Assembly: GCA_040374085.1 (NCBI GenBank)
Contig: JBEIVB010000105.1
Span: 1 to 7,674, forward strand
Direction: 5' to 3'
Length of the DNA stretch: 7,674 nt
Source: JBEIVB01 sp040374085
Lineage (GTDB): Bacteria > Bacteroidota > Bacteroidia > UBA4408
The notes under the pieces are model-generated. The model did no database searches. It was not told the origin of the DNA and saw only the letters and a list, made by a program, of their open reading frames with translations. The position numbers were made by a program, and so were the translations under genes. Positions 1 through 6,096 of the stretch are shown piece by piece (the first letter of the stretch is position 1; the number at the start of each line of letters is the position of its first letter).

Positions 1-1985
1 AGCGGCAGGTTGGCGTTGGGCTTTAGGCGGTATTGGAAGTAGCCCATGCTGCCATCATAATCTGTAGTGCTGTCGGGCCGCATGATGTTGTCGAATCGAA
101 CCGTCATTACCCTGCCGTTGATGCTTACGCGTGCCGGGTGAGAATACCCCATAACCTCAAAGCTGTTTAAATTGAGGTGGGTGTCTAAGGTGTCTTTCAA
201 ACGGATGTTAAAGGCCGGGGCGGTGCCGGTGTTCTGGAAGTGTATGGTATAGGTAAACCAATCGTTGTAACCGGGTGCTACGTTGGTGGGATATACCTCC
301 TTCATGTTGGGGTCGTAGGAGTTGACCACATTGTAGCAAAACGTGTAGTGGTTGTTGGTGGTATCGGCATCGGCGGGGTTGGTGGTAATGTGCACGTTAA
401 CGCAAACCTGATCACCGGCTTGGGCGGTGGTATCGGTCAAAAAGCGTAAGCCAAAAGAGTTGGGCGATAGGGTGCTGAGGTTGGGAATGTTGTAAGAGAA
501 AAAATTACCGCTTACGGTGGGTATTAAAGCTCCAGTTGCTGGCGCAGAGTAGGTTACCGGTCCATTGACCTGGATGGTTACAGTGCCGCCTAGGATGCTG
601 CTGTCGCATACCAGGTTATAATAAAAGGCATCGTTGGTAAAGTTTGTTTGGACTGTGTGAACTTGTCCAGGAAAAACCCATCCGGATCTGTGAATGTTTT
701 GCACGAAAACGTCTTCAATGGTATCGCAGGACACCGGAAAATTGCGGTTCAAAATGCTCTGTGAAATAGAATCGAGGTGCACCGCTTGCACATTCGATTG
801 GCTGCAGGACACATGAAACGGAAGGTCTTCGTCGTGGATGCGGATGTAAAAAGAATCCGGAGTTAAAGAGAAAAAACTATACACTCCATTAATGGTATTG
901 CTATATGCCACCAAGTTGTTTTGGGTGTTGAAAAGCTTTACCGACACATTTTCCAGCCTGGGATCGTTCTGGTTCAAGGCACAGTTCCCATTCTGATCCT
1001 TGTACACCGTTCCCATTATGTTTGCTTGATTCTGGCATTGGTTAGGGTTGTTCACTGGGTCGTTGTCCATACAAAGCGGCAAACCGAAACTGTAGCCGAT
1101 TTGGTTTGGAAGGCAGGTTAGGGAATTATTAGCAATATTTAAGAATCCCACAACATTTGGAAGGTTGGTCAAACAGGAGATGTTATTGTTGTTTATCCTC
1201 AAAATGTCCATTGCAACGGGCAAGGCAGGCAAAAATGTTAATTGATTAAATTGACAATCTAAAGATGTCAATGAGTTCGGCAAAATAGGAAGACTGCTCA
1301 GTTGATTGTTGCTACAGTTTAAATATGTAAAATTACTTGGCAAAATAGGAAGGGTGGTCAATTGATTATAACTGCACAATAAAAATGTCAATGAGTTCGG
1401 CAAAACAGGAAGGCTAATCAGTTGATTAACTTGACACCTCAAGTCCGCCATAAAAATGGGCAAAGCAGGAAGGCTGGTCAATTGATTATAAGTGCAATAT
1501 AAACTAACCAAGGAATTAGGCAAAGCAGGAAGGCTGGTCAATTGATTATTGCTGCAGTCTAAATTTGACAATGCATTGGGCAAAGCAGGAAGGCTGGTTA
1601 GTAGATTATTTCTGCAGTCTAAACCGATTAAGGAATTAGGCAAAGCAGTAAGGCTGGTCAATTGATTATCAAAGCACCGTAAATGTGCCAAGGAGTGAGG
1701 CAAAACAGGAAGGCTGGTCAGTAAATTATAACTACAATCTAAATAATTGAGCACATCAAAATACTGAACGCCTTGAAGGTTTGAAATCCCCTCGTTAATA
1801 GGCGTCAAATAAATGGCATTCACAATGTCTGAACAGGTCGTATCCATCTGATTTCCGTTCATACAATTGGGATAGTTTTGTTGTAAAAACGCAACAAAAT
1901 TAGAGTCGGGTATGGTTACATATTGGGCCTGAGTAGACTTGAAAAAAGTGAAGCACAAGGCTAGAGATAAGAGGAGATTTTTCAT
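1..1985 (-). CDS. Secreted leucine-rich-repeat protein, likely type IX secretion cargo (3' end outside window)
   Basis: The frame is open from the ATG at 1985-1983 to the left edge, giving 661 residues without the C-terminus. Residues 1-20 are a signal peptide: Lys-2, a hydrophobic core LLLSLALCF, and a probable cut after TQA. Residues 22-76 match the N-terminal cap common in Bacteroidota LRR proteins (IPDSNFVAFLQ, CMNGNQMDTTCSDI). Residues about 77-297 hold 11 LRRs of exactly 20 residues, consensus LxCxxNQLTSLPALPNSLxx, with the leading Leu at 82, 102 and so on to 282. Residues about 323-400 (GTVYKDQNGNC...) resemble an SdrD-B/prealbumin-like beta domain. A beta-rich stretch follows, and from 556 SYDPNMKEVYP opens the conserved Bacteroidota domain DUF7619 (usually SYDPNDK), which normally precedes a type IX sorting signal. 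The protein is probably exported to the surface or medium for binding. The ligand is unknown. No ribosome binding site is visible. Confidence 0.9.
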   Translation of the reverse strand, partial: MKNLLLSLALCFTFFKSTQAQYVTIPDSNFVAFLQQNYPNCMNGNQMDTTCSDIVNAIYLTPINEGISNLQGVQYFDVLNYLDCSYNLLTSLPVLPHSLAHLRCFDNQLTSLTALPNSLIGLDCRNNLLTSLPALPNALSNLDCSNNQLTSLPALPNSLVSLYCTYNQLTSLPALPIFMADLRCQVNQLISLPVLPNSLTFLLCSYNQLTTLPILPSNFTYLNCSNNQLSSLPILPNSLTSLDCQFNQLTFLPALPVAMDILRINNNNISCLTNLPNVVGFLNIANNSLTCLPNQIGYSFGLPLCMDNDPVNNPNQCQNQANIMGTVYKDQNGNCALNQNDPRLENVSVKLFNTQNNLVAYSNTINGVYSFFSLTPDSFYIRIHDEDLPFHVSCSQSNVQAVHLDSISQSILNRNFPVSCDTIEDVFVQNIHRSGWVFPGQVHTVQTNFTNDAFYYNLVCDSSILGGTVTIQVNGPVTYSAPATGALIPTVSGNFFSYNIPNLSTLSPNSFGLRFLTDTTAQAGDQVCVNVHITTNPADADTTNNHYTFCYNVVNSYDPNMKEVYPTNVAPGYNDWFTYTIHFQNTGTAPAFNIRLKDTLDTHLNLNSFEVMGYSHPARVSINGRVMTVRFDNIMRPDSTTDYDGSMGYFQYRLKPNANLP
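1100..1760 (-). repeat. Eleven 60-nt tandem repeats encoding 20-residue LRRs
   Basis: Units recur every 60 nt without any length change. On the plus strand the shared core reads ggcaaagcagga, then aggctggtca, then attgattat. The units between about 1440 and 1740 are the most alike at the DNA level, including silent positions. The outermost units, particularly those nearest 1140, have diverged. The LPxLPxSLxxLxCxxNxL pattern is the short LRR subtype also known from YopM and IpaH. Nine units in a row carry Cys in the LxC position. DNA-level similarity suggests recent amplification or gene conversion, and copy number could vary between strains. Confidence 0.9.
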
Positions 1986-2378
1986 GGGGCTTATTGGGAT
2001 TGTTTGGCGACAGAGCAATGGCAGGGTTTAACTGTGTTAAAAAAATGAAGTGATTCTACGCTGTAATCAAAAAAAATCTTGCACTATAAAAACTCATTGC
2101 ATCTGCTTTACATATTATTTACGTGTATATTATGGTATTATGACAGAAACTTATTTTTGTAAAAGTATTAAAAACCAAAGATTATCCAGCATTAAAATAA
2201 AAAAATAATACCAGTAGAAAATAAGAATATCTGCATTATTGATATTATGCATACGTGATATTTCGCCCTGGTAAGACGCCTGCAATTCGCCTCGAGTAGG
2301 TAAGGAGATTACCACCCAAACCTTATTCTGTGGGCAACAAAGAGCCTTTGAACGGGCAGGAAAACCTCAGGGGCATCC

Positions 2379-2409
2379 TTGCGTTGCGCGCGGTCGTTGC
2401 GTACATTCG
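2379..2409 (+). promoter_or_regulatory. Candidate Bacteroidota-type promoter for the feo operon
   Basis: TTG at 2379-2381 is followed after 20 nt by TACATTCG at 2402-2409. The known Bacteroidota vegetative promoter is TTTG, about 19-21 nt, then TAnnTTTG, so the -7 element has one mismatch. Transcription would start near 2416, about 20 nt before the feoA ATG and at the edge of the palindrome at 2417-2433. The assignment rests on motif and spacing only. Confidence 0.4.
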
Positions 2410-2416
2410 TGCCCCA

Positions 2417-2433
2417 TTTAGAATAAATCTAAA
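2417..2433. promoter_or_regulatory. 17-bp palindromic candidate operator before feoA
   Basis: TTTAGA (2417-2422) and TCTAAA (2428-2433) are perfect 6-bp inverted arms around ATAAA. The site ends 5 nt before the feoA ATG and overlaps the inferred transcription start, a typical place for a repressor. The TTAG...CTAA half-sites resemble those of DtxR-family metal-dependent repressors, and iron control of feo is usual. The identity of the regulator is inferred, not shown. Confidence 0.5.
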
Positions 2434-2438
2434 CAAGC

Positions 2439-2678
2439 ATGCAGTCAACCCTGGCGGAACTAAAGGTGGGCGAAACGGCGGAAGTATTGGGGTTTTCGGA
2501 CCTCGACCTAAGCCTGAAGCTCCTGGAAATGGGCTGCACCCCGGGCGAGCAGGTCATCTTAGAGCGGGTAGCTCCCTTGGGCGACCCCATTGCCATTCGG
2601 GTATCCGGTTACCTGCTGAGCATGCGCAAGGCCGAAGCTGCCACGGTCTTGGTACGCAAGCACCCCTCAACCCTGTAA
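2439..2678 (+). CDS. feoA: Ferrous iron transport protein A
   Basis: This 79-residue protein is the small cytosolic SH3-like partner of FeoB, needed for Fe(II) uptake, probably by binding FeoB and affecting its GTPase or assembly. The whole protein fits FeoA: an N-terminal LAELKVGETAEVLGF strand region, the helix LSLKLLEMGCTPGEQV with the family's typical xLxxMGxxPG pattern, then VAPLGDPIAIRVSGYLLSMRKAEAATVLV, matching the family's GDPxxxxxxGxxLxLRxxEA pattern. Length is normal for stand-alone FeoA. The start is well fixed, since an in-frame TAA lies at 2430-2432 just upstream. The stop is 4 nt before feoB, so the two are almost certainly co-transcribed. In some relatives FeoA is fused to FeoB; here it is separate. 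No Shine-Dalgarno sequence is seen. Confidence 0.95.
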   Translation: MQSTLAELKVGETAEVLGFSDLDLSLKLLEMGCTPGEQVILERVAPLGDPIAIRVSGYLLSMRKAEAATVLVRKHPSTL

Positions 2679-2682
2679 ACCC

Positions 2683-4821
2683 ATGATTGCCTCAGACCGT
2701 GTTGCTTCTGAAACTGGGCCCTTGCGGGTGGCTCTGGTGGGCAACCCCAACAGCGGCAAGAGCAGCTTATTTAACGCCCTCACCGGCCTAAACCAGCAGA
2801 TTGGCAACTTTCCGGGTGTAACCGTTGAAAAGCGCACCGGAAAAGCCCGCCTGCCCGATGGGCGCGAGGTAGAGGTGATGGATCTGCCCGGCACCTACAG
2901 CCTCTTTCCCAAAAGCATGGACGAAGAGCTGGCCGTATCGGTGCTCACCGACCCCACCCACGAAGACTTTCCCGACCTAACCTTGGTTGTGGCCGATGCC
3001 TCGAACCTCAAGCGCAGCCTCTTCCTCTGCACCCAGGTGATGGATCTGAGGGTTCCGGTGGTATTGGTACTGAACATGGTGGACCTTGCCCAGCGCAAAG
3101 GCCTGGAGATCTCGGCCGCTGCCCTGGAGCACGAGCTGGGGGTGCCCGTTGTTCCCATGAACGCCCGCAAAGGCGAAGGCATAGAAGCCCTGCGTGCGGC
3201 CTTGGCGGCCAAAGGAGGCACCGCACAAGGCTCCATAGTAGACATGGATCGCATTGAAACCCGCACCATACGCGACATAGAGCGGGTATTGCGCACCAAC
3301 TGCGCCTTTGCCTCCTTCATCGTAGCCAACAACCTACAGAACATCTCCTACTTCAACCACAACCGCGAAAAGCGCGAAGCCATACGCGACATTCTGGAGC
3401 TGAACCAATTTGATGCCCGCAAGCTGCAGGCCTTAGAGTCCATTGAGCGCTACCGAAAACTCAGCGAAATTGTGGGCAAAGTCATACGGAGAGTAGCCGC
3501 GGCCCCGGTTCGCGAGCAACCCTTCGACCGCATCCTCACCCATCGCATCTGGGGGTATGGCATCTTTTTGATGGTGCTGTTTCTGGTCTTTCAGGCCATC
3601 TTCACCTTTGCCTCATGGCCTATGGCCGTTATTGAAGACGGGTTCAGCCTGGCCACCGCGTGGCTTGCCGAGCGTTTGCCGGCGGGTTTGTTCACCGACC
3701 TCCTGCTCAACGGCGTAATGGCCGGGCTGAGCGGCGTGGTGGTGTTTGTGCCTCAGATCGCCTTGCTCTTTGCCTTCATTGCCATACTCGAAGACTCGGG
3801 CTACATGGCCCGGGTGAGCTTCCTTATGGACCGACTGCTGAGGCCTGTGGGCTTAAACGGGCGCAGCATCATCCCCCTCATCAGCGGGGTGGCGTGCGCG
3901 GTGCCGGCCATCATGGGTACCCGCACCATAGCCAACTGGAAAGAGCGCACCATTACCCTGCTTGTTACCCCCCTCATGAGCTGCTCGGCCCGCTTGCCCG
4001 TGTACACCCTGCTCATCTCCCTCATGATTCCCCCCGGGAAAATGGTGTGGGGCGTGTTGAGCATGCAGGGTTTGCTGCTGATGGCATTGTACATGCTGGG
4101 CTTTGTGGCGGCCTTGTTGGCGGCACTCGCCTTAAAATGGGTGTTGAAGAGCCGGGAAAAAAGTCACTTCATCATGGAATTGCCCCTCTACCGCGCACCG
4201 CGTTGGCGCAACGTGGGACTCACCATCATCGAAAAAGTAAAGGTGTTTCTGCACGACGCCGGTAAGGTAATTGTGGCCATAGCCATTGTATTATGGGCCT
4301 TGAGCCGTTTTGGACCATCGGAGCCCAGGCAAAAATTGGCCCGGCAAATGGCGCAGGACCTAAGCGCCCATCCGGCAGACAGCCTAAGCATTATGCGGCA
4401 GTACGAAAGCCTTCGCCTCGAAACCTCCTTTGCCGGAATGCTGGGCAAGGCCATTGAACCTGCCATAAAACCCCTTGGGTTCGACTGGAAGATGGGCATT
4501 TCCCTCATCACCAGCTTTGCTGCCCGCGAGGTATTTGTTGGCACAATGGCAACCCTGTATTCGGTGGGCGATGCAGAAGACACCCGCTCCATACGCGAGA
4601 AAATGCAAGAGGCCCGCAACCCCGAAACGCTGAAACCCGTGTATCGTCCGGCGGTATGCTTTAGCCTTATTTTATTCTACGCCTTTGCGCTGCAGTGCAT
4701 GAGTACCCTGGCTGTGGTGAAGCGCGAAACGGGCAGTTGGAAATGGCCCTTGGTGCAGTTTCTGGGCATGGGTGCCCTGGCCTGGCTGGCCAGCTTCTGT
4801 TGCTTTCAGTTATGGCCCTAA
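2683..4821 (+). CDS. feoB: Ferrous iron transporter B (GTPase-coupled membrane transporter)
   Basis: This 712-residue inner-membrane protein moves Fe(II) into the cytoplasm. The N-terminal G domain shows G1 GNPNSGKSS (20-28), the G2 region IGNFPGVTVE (40-49), G3 DLPG (67-70), G4 NMVD (131-134) and a G5-like NARKG (160-164, usually SARxG). A helical guanine-dissociation region and a linker with QNISYF follow, the latter common in Bacteroidota FeoB. From about residue 287 (HRIWGYGIFLMVLF) the protein is membrane-spanning, with two Gate motifs. Gate 1 includes GVACAVPAIMGTRTI (about 402-416) and TPLMSCSARLPVY with Cys-434. Gate 2 is SLITSFAAREVFVGTMATLY (607 on). The C-terminal ALQCMSTLAVVKRETGSWKW segment is intact. 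It is slightly shorter than E. coli FeoB (773) and appears complete. No feoC is present. The start follows feoA by 4 nt and places G1 at the usual distance. Confidence 0.98.
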   Translation: MIASDRVASETGPLRVALVGNPNSGKSSLFNALTGLNQQIGNFPGVTVEKRTGKARLPDGREVEVMDLPGTYSLFPKSMDEELAVSVLTDPTHEDFPDLTLVVADASNLKRSLFLCTQVMDLRVPVVLVLNMVDLAQRKGLEISAAALEHELGVPVVPMNARKGEGIEALRAALAAKGGTAQGSIVDMDRIETRTIRDIERVLRTNCAFASFIVANNLQNISYFNHNREKREAIRDILELNQFDARKLQALESIERYRKLSEIVGKVIRRVAAAPVREQPFDRILTHRIWGYGIFLMVLFLVFQAIFTFASWPMAVIEDGFSLATAWLAERLPAGLFTDLLLNGVMAGLSGVVVFVPQIALLFAFIAILEDSGYMARVSFLMDRLLRPVGLNGRSIIPLISGVACAVPAIMGTRTIANWKERTITLLVTPLMSCSARLPVYTLLISLMIPPGKMVWGVLSMQGLLLMALYMLGFVAALLAALALKWVLKSREKSHFIMELPLYRAPRWRNVGLTIIEKVKVFLHDAGKVIVAIAIVLWALSRFGPSEPRQKLARQMAQDLSAHPADSLSIMRQYESLRLETSFAGMLGKAIEPAIKPLGFDWKMGISLITSFAAREVFVGTMATLYSVGDAEDTRSIREKMQEARNPETLKPVYRPAVCFSLILFYAFALQCMSTLAVVKRETGSWKWPLVQFLGMGALAWLASFCCFQLWP

Positions 4822-5486
4822 CTCCGCCCGATCCCAGACCCGCCTACCAAGCCATCCTTCGGCGCTTCATACCGCCGGCAGCCGTAGAGATCATGGCCGA
4901 TTGGGTGTTGCGCTACAACTTCGATTTGCGCATCACCGAGCCGCGCACCAGCAAATTCGGCGACTACACCTCCCCGTCTAAGCACCAACGCCACCGCATC
5001 AGCATCAACCACAACCTAAACCCATACGCCTTCCTCATTACCCTGGTGCACGAGGTAGCGCACCTGGCCACATTTGATAAGTATGCCATTATCGTGCACC
5101 GCATAAAGCCCCACGGAATAGAATGGAAAGGCGAGTTTCAGCGCCTCATACGCCCCTTTCTCCACGAGGGCGTTTTCCCACCCGATGTGCTGCAGGCCTT
5201 GCGCAACTACATGGAAAATCCGGCGGCATCGAGCTGCACCGACGTGCATCTGCAACGGATATTGCGGCGCTACAACCAGCACCCAAGCGCCGAGGTACAC
5301 TTGGAGGAGCTGCCATACAAAAGCCTATTCAAAACCAACAGCCAGCGCCTGTTTGAGAAAGGCACACGCCAACGGGTGCGCTTCCTTTGCACCGAAGTAA
5401 GCACCCGCCGCCAATACCTCTTTCATCCCCTCACCGAAGTACTGCCCGTTGAGCAAACCTTGTTTGGGTTGGACGGAGAAGGATAG
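4812..5486 (+). CDS. SprT-like zinc metalloprotease domain protein
   Basis: This 224-residue protein carries a zincin motif HEVAH (80-84), with His-80 and His-84 as zinc ligands and Glu-81 as the catalytic base. His-101 in HGIEWKGEF is the likely third ligand, matching the SprT/SPRTN arrangement. Known members include bacterial SprT and eukaryotic Spartan, a protease for DNA-protein crosslinks; this protein's substrate is unknown. The C-terminal part (FKTNSQRLFEKGTRQRVRFLCTEVSTRRQYLFHPLTEV) looks like the Bacteroidota variant and lacks the paired Cys-x-x-Cys zinc ribbon of many SprT proteins. I chose the ATG at 4812 over longer in-frame starts inside feoB: it overlaps the feoB stop by 10 nt and gives a plausible N-terminus (MALTPPDPRP). 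The overlap suggests translational coupling, although a role in iron uptake is not implied. Confidence 0.85.
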   Translation: MALTPPDPRPAYQAILRRFIPPAAVEIMADWVLRYNFDLRITEPRTSKFGDYTSPSKHQRHRISINHNLNPYAFLITLVHEVAHLATFDKYAIIVHRIKPHGIEWKGEFQRLIRPFLHEGVFPPDVLQALRNYMENPAASSCTDVHLQRILRRYNQHPSAEVHLEELPYKSLFKTNSQRLFEKGTRQRVRFLCTEVSTRRQYLFHPLTEVLPVEQTLFGLDGEG

Positions 5487-5496
5487 CCGGATTATG

Positions 5497-5519
5497 ATAA
5501 GCCTGAAGTTGTACGTTGG
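5497..5519 (+). repeat. Decayed 5' arm of the double-hairpin element
   Basis: ATAAGCCTGAAG followed by TTGTACGTTGG matches the 5' hairpin arm of the four intact elements (GTAAGCCCGAAG, TTGTACTTCGG) with only a few changes. It lies 66 nt before the first intact copy and has no interior or 3' end attached. It is most simply a remnant of an older copy, placed immediately after the operon's last stop codon. Confidence 0.55.
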
Positions 5520-5562
5520 ACTATCTGTAATGGATAAAGCCATCTAAATAATTCCATATAGG

Positions 5563-5702
5563 TTGTAAGCCCGAAGTTGTACTTCGGGCTCCGGGATGCC
5601 GGGTAGAGCCGGTCGCGAGCCTAGATTGGGGAAAGCAAGGCAGTGCCTCGATTTTGAAATTCGGCGGGACGGGGAAAGCGAAGTACAACTTCGCTTATAC
5701 AA
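5563..5702 (+). repeat. Double-hairpin element, copy 1 (140 bp)
   Basis: It begins TTGTAA and ends TACAA. The 5' hairpin at 5568-5590 is AGCCCGAAGT, loop TGT, ACTTCGGGCT, a perfect 10-bp stem. The 3' hairpin at 5676-5696 is AAGCGAAGT, loop ACA, ACTTCGCTT. The core of one hairpin is the reverse complement of the other (CGAAGTTGTACTTCG against CGAAGTACAACTTCG), so the ends also act as imperfect terminal inverted repeats. By eye it differs from copy 2 at about 9 of 140 positions, all outside the core stems. It resembles REP/BIME-type or MITE-type elements. No coding capacity is evident. Confidence 0.85.
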
Positions 5703-5759
5703 TAAGAGGGTTGAACGGAAAGGTGGTTGAATGGAGTAGTCCTTATAACTAAATAAAGG
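5703..5759 (+). repeat. 57-nt spacer inside repeat dimer 1
   Basis: This stretch between copies 1 and 2 reappears at 7429-7485 between copies 3 and 4 with the same length and about 5 differences by eye. Shared blocks include GGTTGAATGGAGTAGTCCT and ACTAAATAAAGG. Conservation of the spacer shows that element-spacer-element was copied as one unit. Confidence 0.85.
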
Positions 5760-5899
5760 TTGTAAGCCCGAAGTTGTACTTCGGGCTCCGGGATGCCGGG
5801 TAGAGCCGGTCGCCATCTTAGATTGGGGAAAGCAAGGCAATGCCTCGATTTTGAGATTCGGCTTGGCGGGGAAAGCGAAGTACAACTTCGCTTTTACAA
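5760..5899 (+). repeat. Double-hairpin element, copy 2 (140 bp)
   Basis: It has the same length and orientation as copy 1. The 5' hairpin is at 5765-5787 and the 3' hairpin at 5872-5894 has a perfect 10-bp stem (AAAGCGAAGT, ACA, ACTTCGCTTT). It ends TTTTACAA, matching the TTGTAA start in inverted orientation. By eye it differs from copy 3 at about 8 of 140 positions. Confidence 0.85.
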
Positions 5900-5977
5900 G
5901 ATGATGTAGGATTTGAAAATGGATGAGCAATTCAAAGGAATAGCTCCGATTTGGATGTGGTTTGGCCGAAAAAGAGA

Positions 5978-6020
5978 GGAATAATTCCGCTTATACAAAA
6001 TGAGGCAGTAGAGGAAAGGA
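5978..6020 (+). repeat. Diverged 3' end of a further element
   Basis: GGAAT-A-ATTCC (5978-5988) sits where the 3' hairpin would be. It is followed by CGCTTATACAA, identical to the end of copy 1, and then by GAGG and GGAAAGG, spaced as in the 57-nt spacer (about 15 of 23 matches by eye). The interior upstream is too changed to align with confidence, so this is probably an old third copy. Confidence 0.4.
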
Positions 6021-6059
6021 ATGAAGGTTAGTACGAAAACGTACAGATTTGGCTTTTTC

Positions 6060-6074
6060 CGGAATTAAATTCCG
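6060..6074. promoter_or_regulatory. 15-bp perfect palindrome upstream of the ATPase gene
   Basis: CGGAATT, central A, AATTCCG is a perfect inverted repeat ending 22 nt before the ATPase ATG and 10 nt before the promoter-like CACCTTTG. It resembles the smaller palindrome at 5978-5988 (GGAAT-A-ATTCC). A repressor operator is plausible. A structural relic of the repeat family is the alternative. Confidence 0.35.
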
Positions 6075-6084
6075 TAAAAGTTTG

Positions 6085-6092
6085 CACCTTTG
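6085..6092 (+). promoter_or_regulatory. Candidate -7 promoter element next to the ATPase start
   Basis: CACCTTTG matches the Bacteroidota -7 consensus TAnnTTTG except for its first base. No TTTG lies at the expected 19-21 nt upstream; the nearest, at 6048-6051, is 33 nt away. If it is used, transcription would start close to 6097-6099, on or beside the ATG, implying a leaderless or nearly leaderless mRNA. Confidence 0.35.
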
Positions 6093-6096
6093 CATT

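Larger units (their letters stand above)
1986..2438. other. Divergent intergenic region between LRR gene and feoA
   Basis: This 453-nt stretch separates two divergent start codons. Its part from about 2040 to 2260 is very AT-rich, and the part from 2260 on is GC-richer like the feo genes. I see no convincing gene in it. The candidate feo promoter and operator lie at its right end. TGCAT at 2232 and ATGCA at 2247 form a weak inverted repeat around an AT core. For the LRR gene I find no good promoter. The minus strand has a TTTTTTTTG run near 2066-2074 with a poor -7 match (TCATTTTT) about 19 nt downstream. Confidence 0.6.
5487..6096. other. Repeat-rich noncoding region between the SprT-like gene and the ATPase gene
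   Basis: No gene is supported in these 610 nt. They hold two 140-bp repeat elements with a 57-nt spacer, a decayed 5' arm before them, a decayed 3' end after them, and a palindrome next to the ATPase start. Open frames through the repeats are not conserved between copies: the 197-nt period is not a multiple of three. No classical hairpin-plus-T-run terminator is seen after the metalloprotease gene, although the repeat hairpins could stall or protect the transcript. Confidence 0.7.

Noticed and set aside
2152..2159. TATTTTTG, an exact match to the -7 consensus, as the feo promoter
   Set aside because: The region is so AT-rich that such a match is likely by chance, no TTTG sits at the right upstream distance, and it would imply a leader of about 270 nt. 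The site at 2379-2409 fits better.
2232..2251. TGCAT...ATGCA inverted repeat as a Fur box
   Set aside because: Only the outer five bases pair, the inner part does not follow the GATAAT-type Fur pattern, and it is far from the feoA start.
2299..2313. GGTAA-ggaga-TTACC small hairpin in the feo leader region
   Set aside because: A 5-bp stem is easily found by chance, and it has no T-run or other context.
2330..2686. A GTG-started 118-codon plus-strand frame before and over feoA
   Set aside because: It overlaps all of feoA in another frame and shows low-complexity Gly/Pro/Arg content. FeoA explains the region.
4695..4811. Longer start for the SprT-like gene inside feoB
   Set aside because: The extra 39 codons lie entirely within feoB in another frame and add Gly/Leu-rich sequence with no family match.
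5544..5930. A 128-codon minus-strand open frame across the repeat dimer
   Set aside because: It reads the two element copies in different frames because the period is 197 nt, has no family resemblance, and disappears in the second dimer. It is a chance frame through noncoding repeats.
6049..6096. TTG start giving 16 extra residues to the ATPase
   Set aside because: The added residues read through the palindrome and promoter-like box, and the family normally starts near the ATG at 6097.
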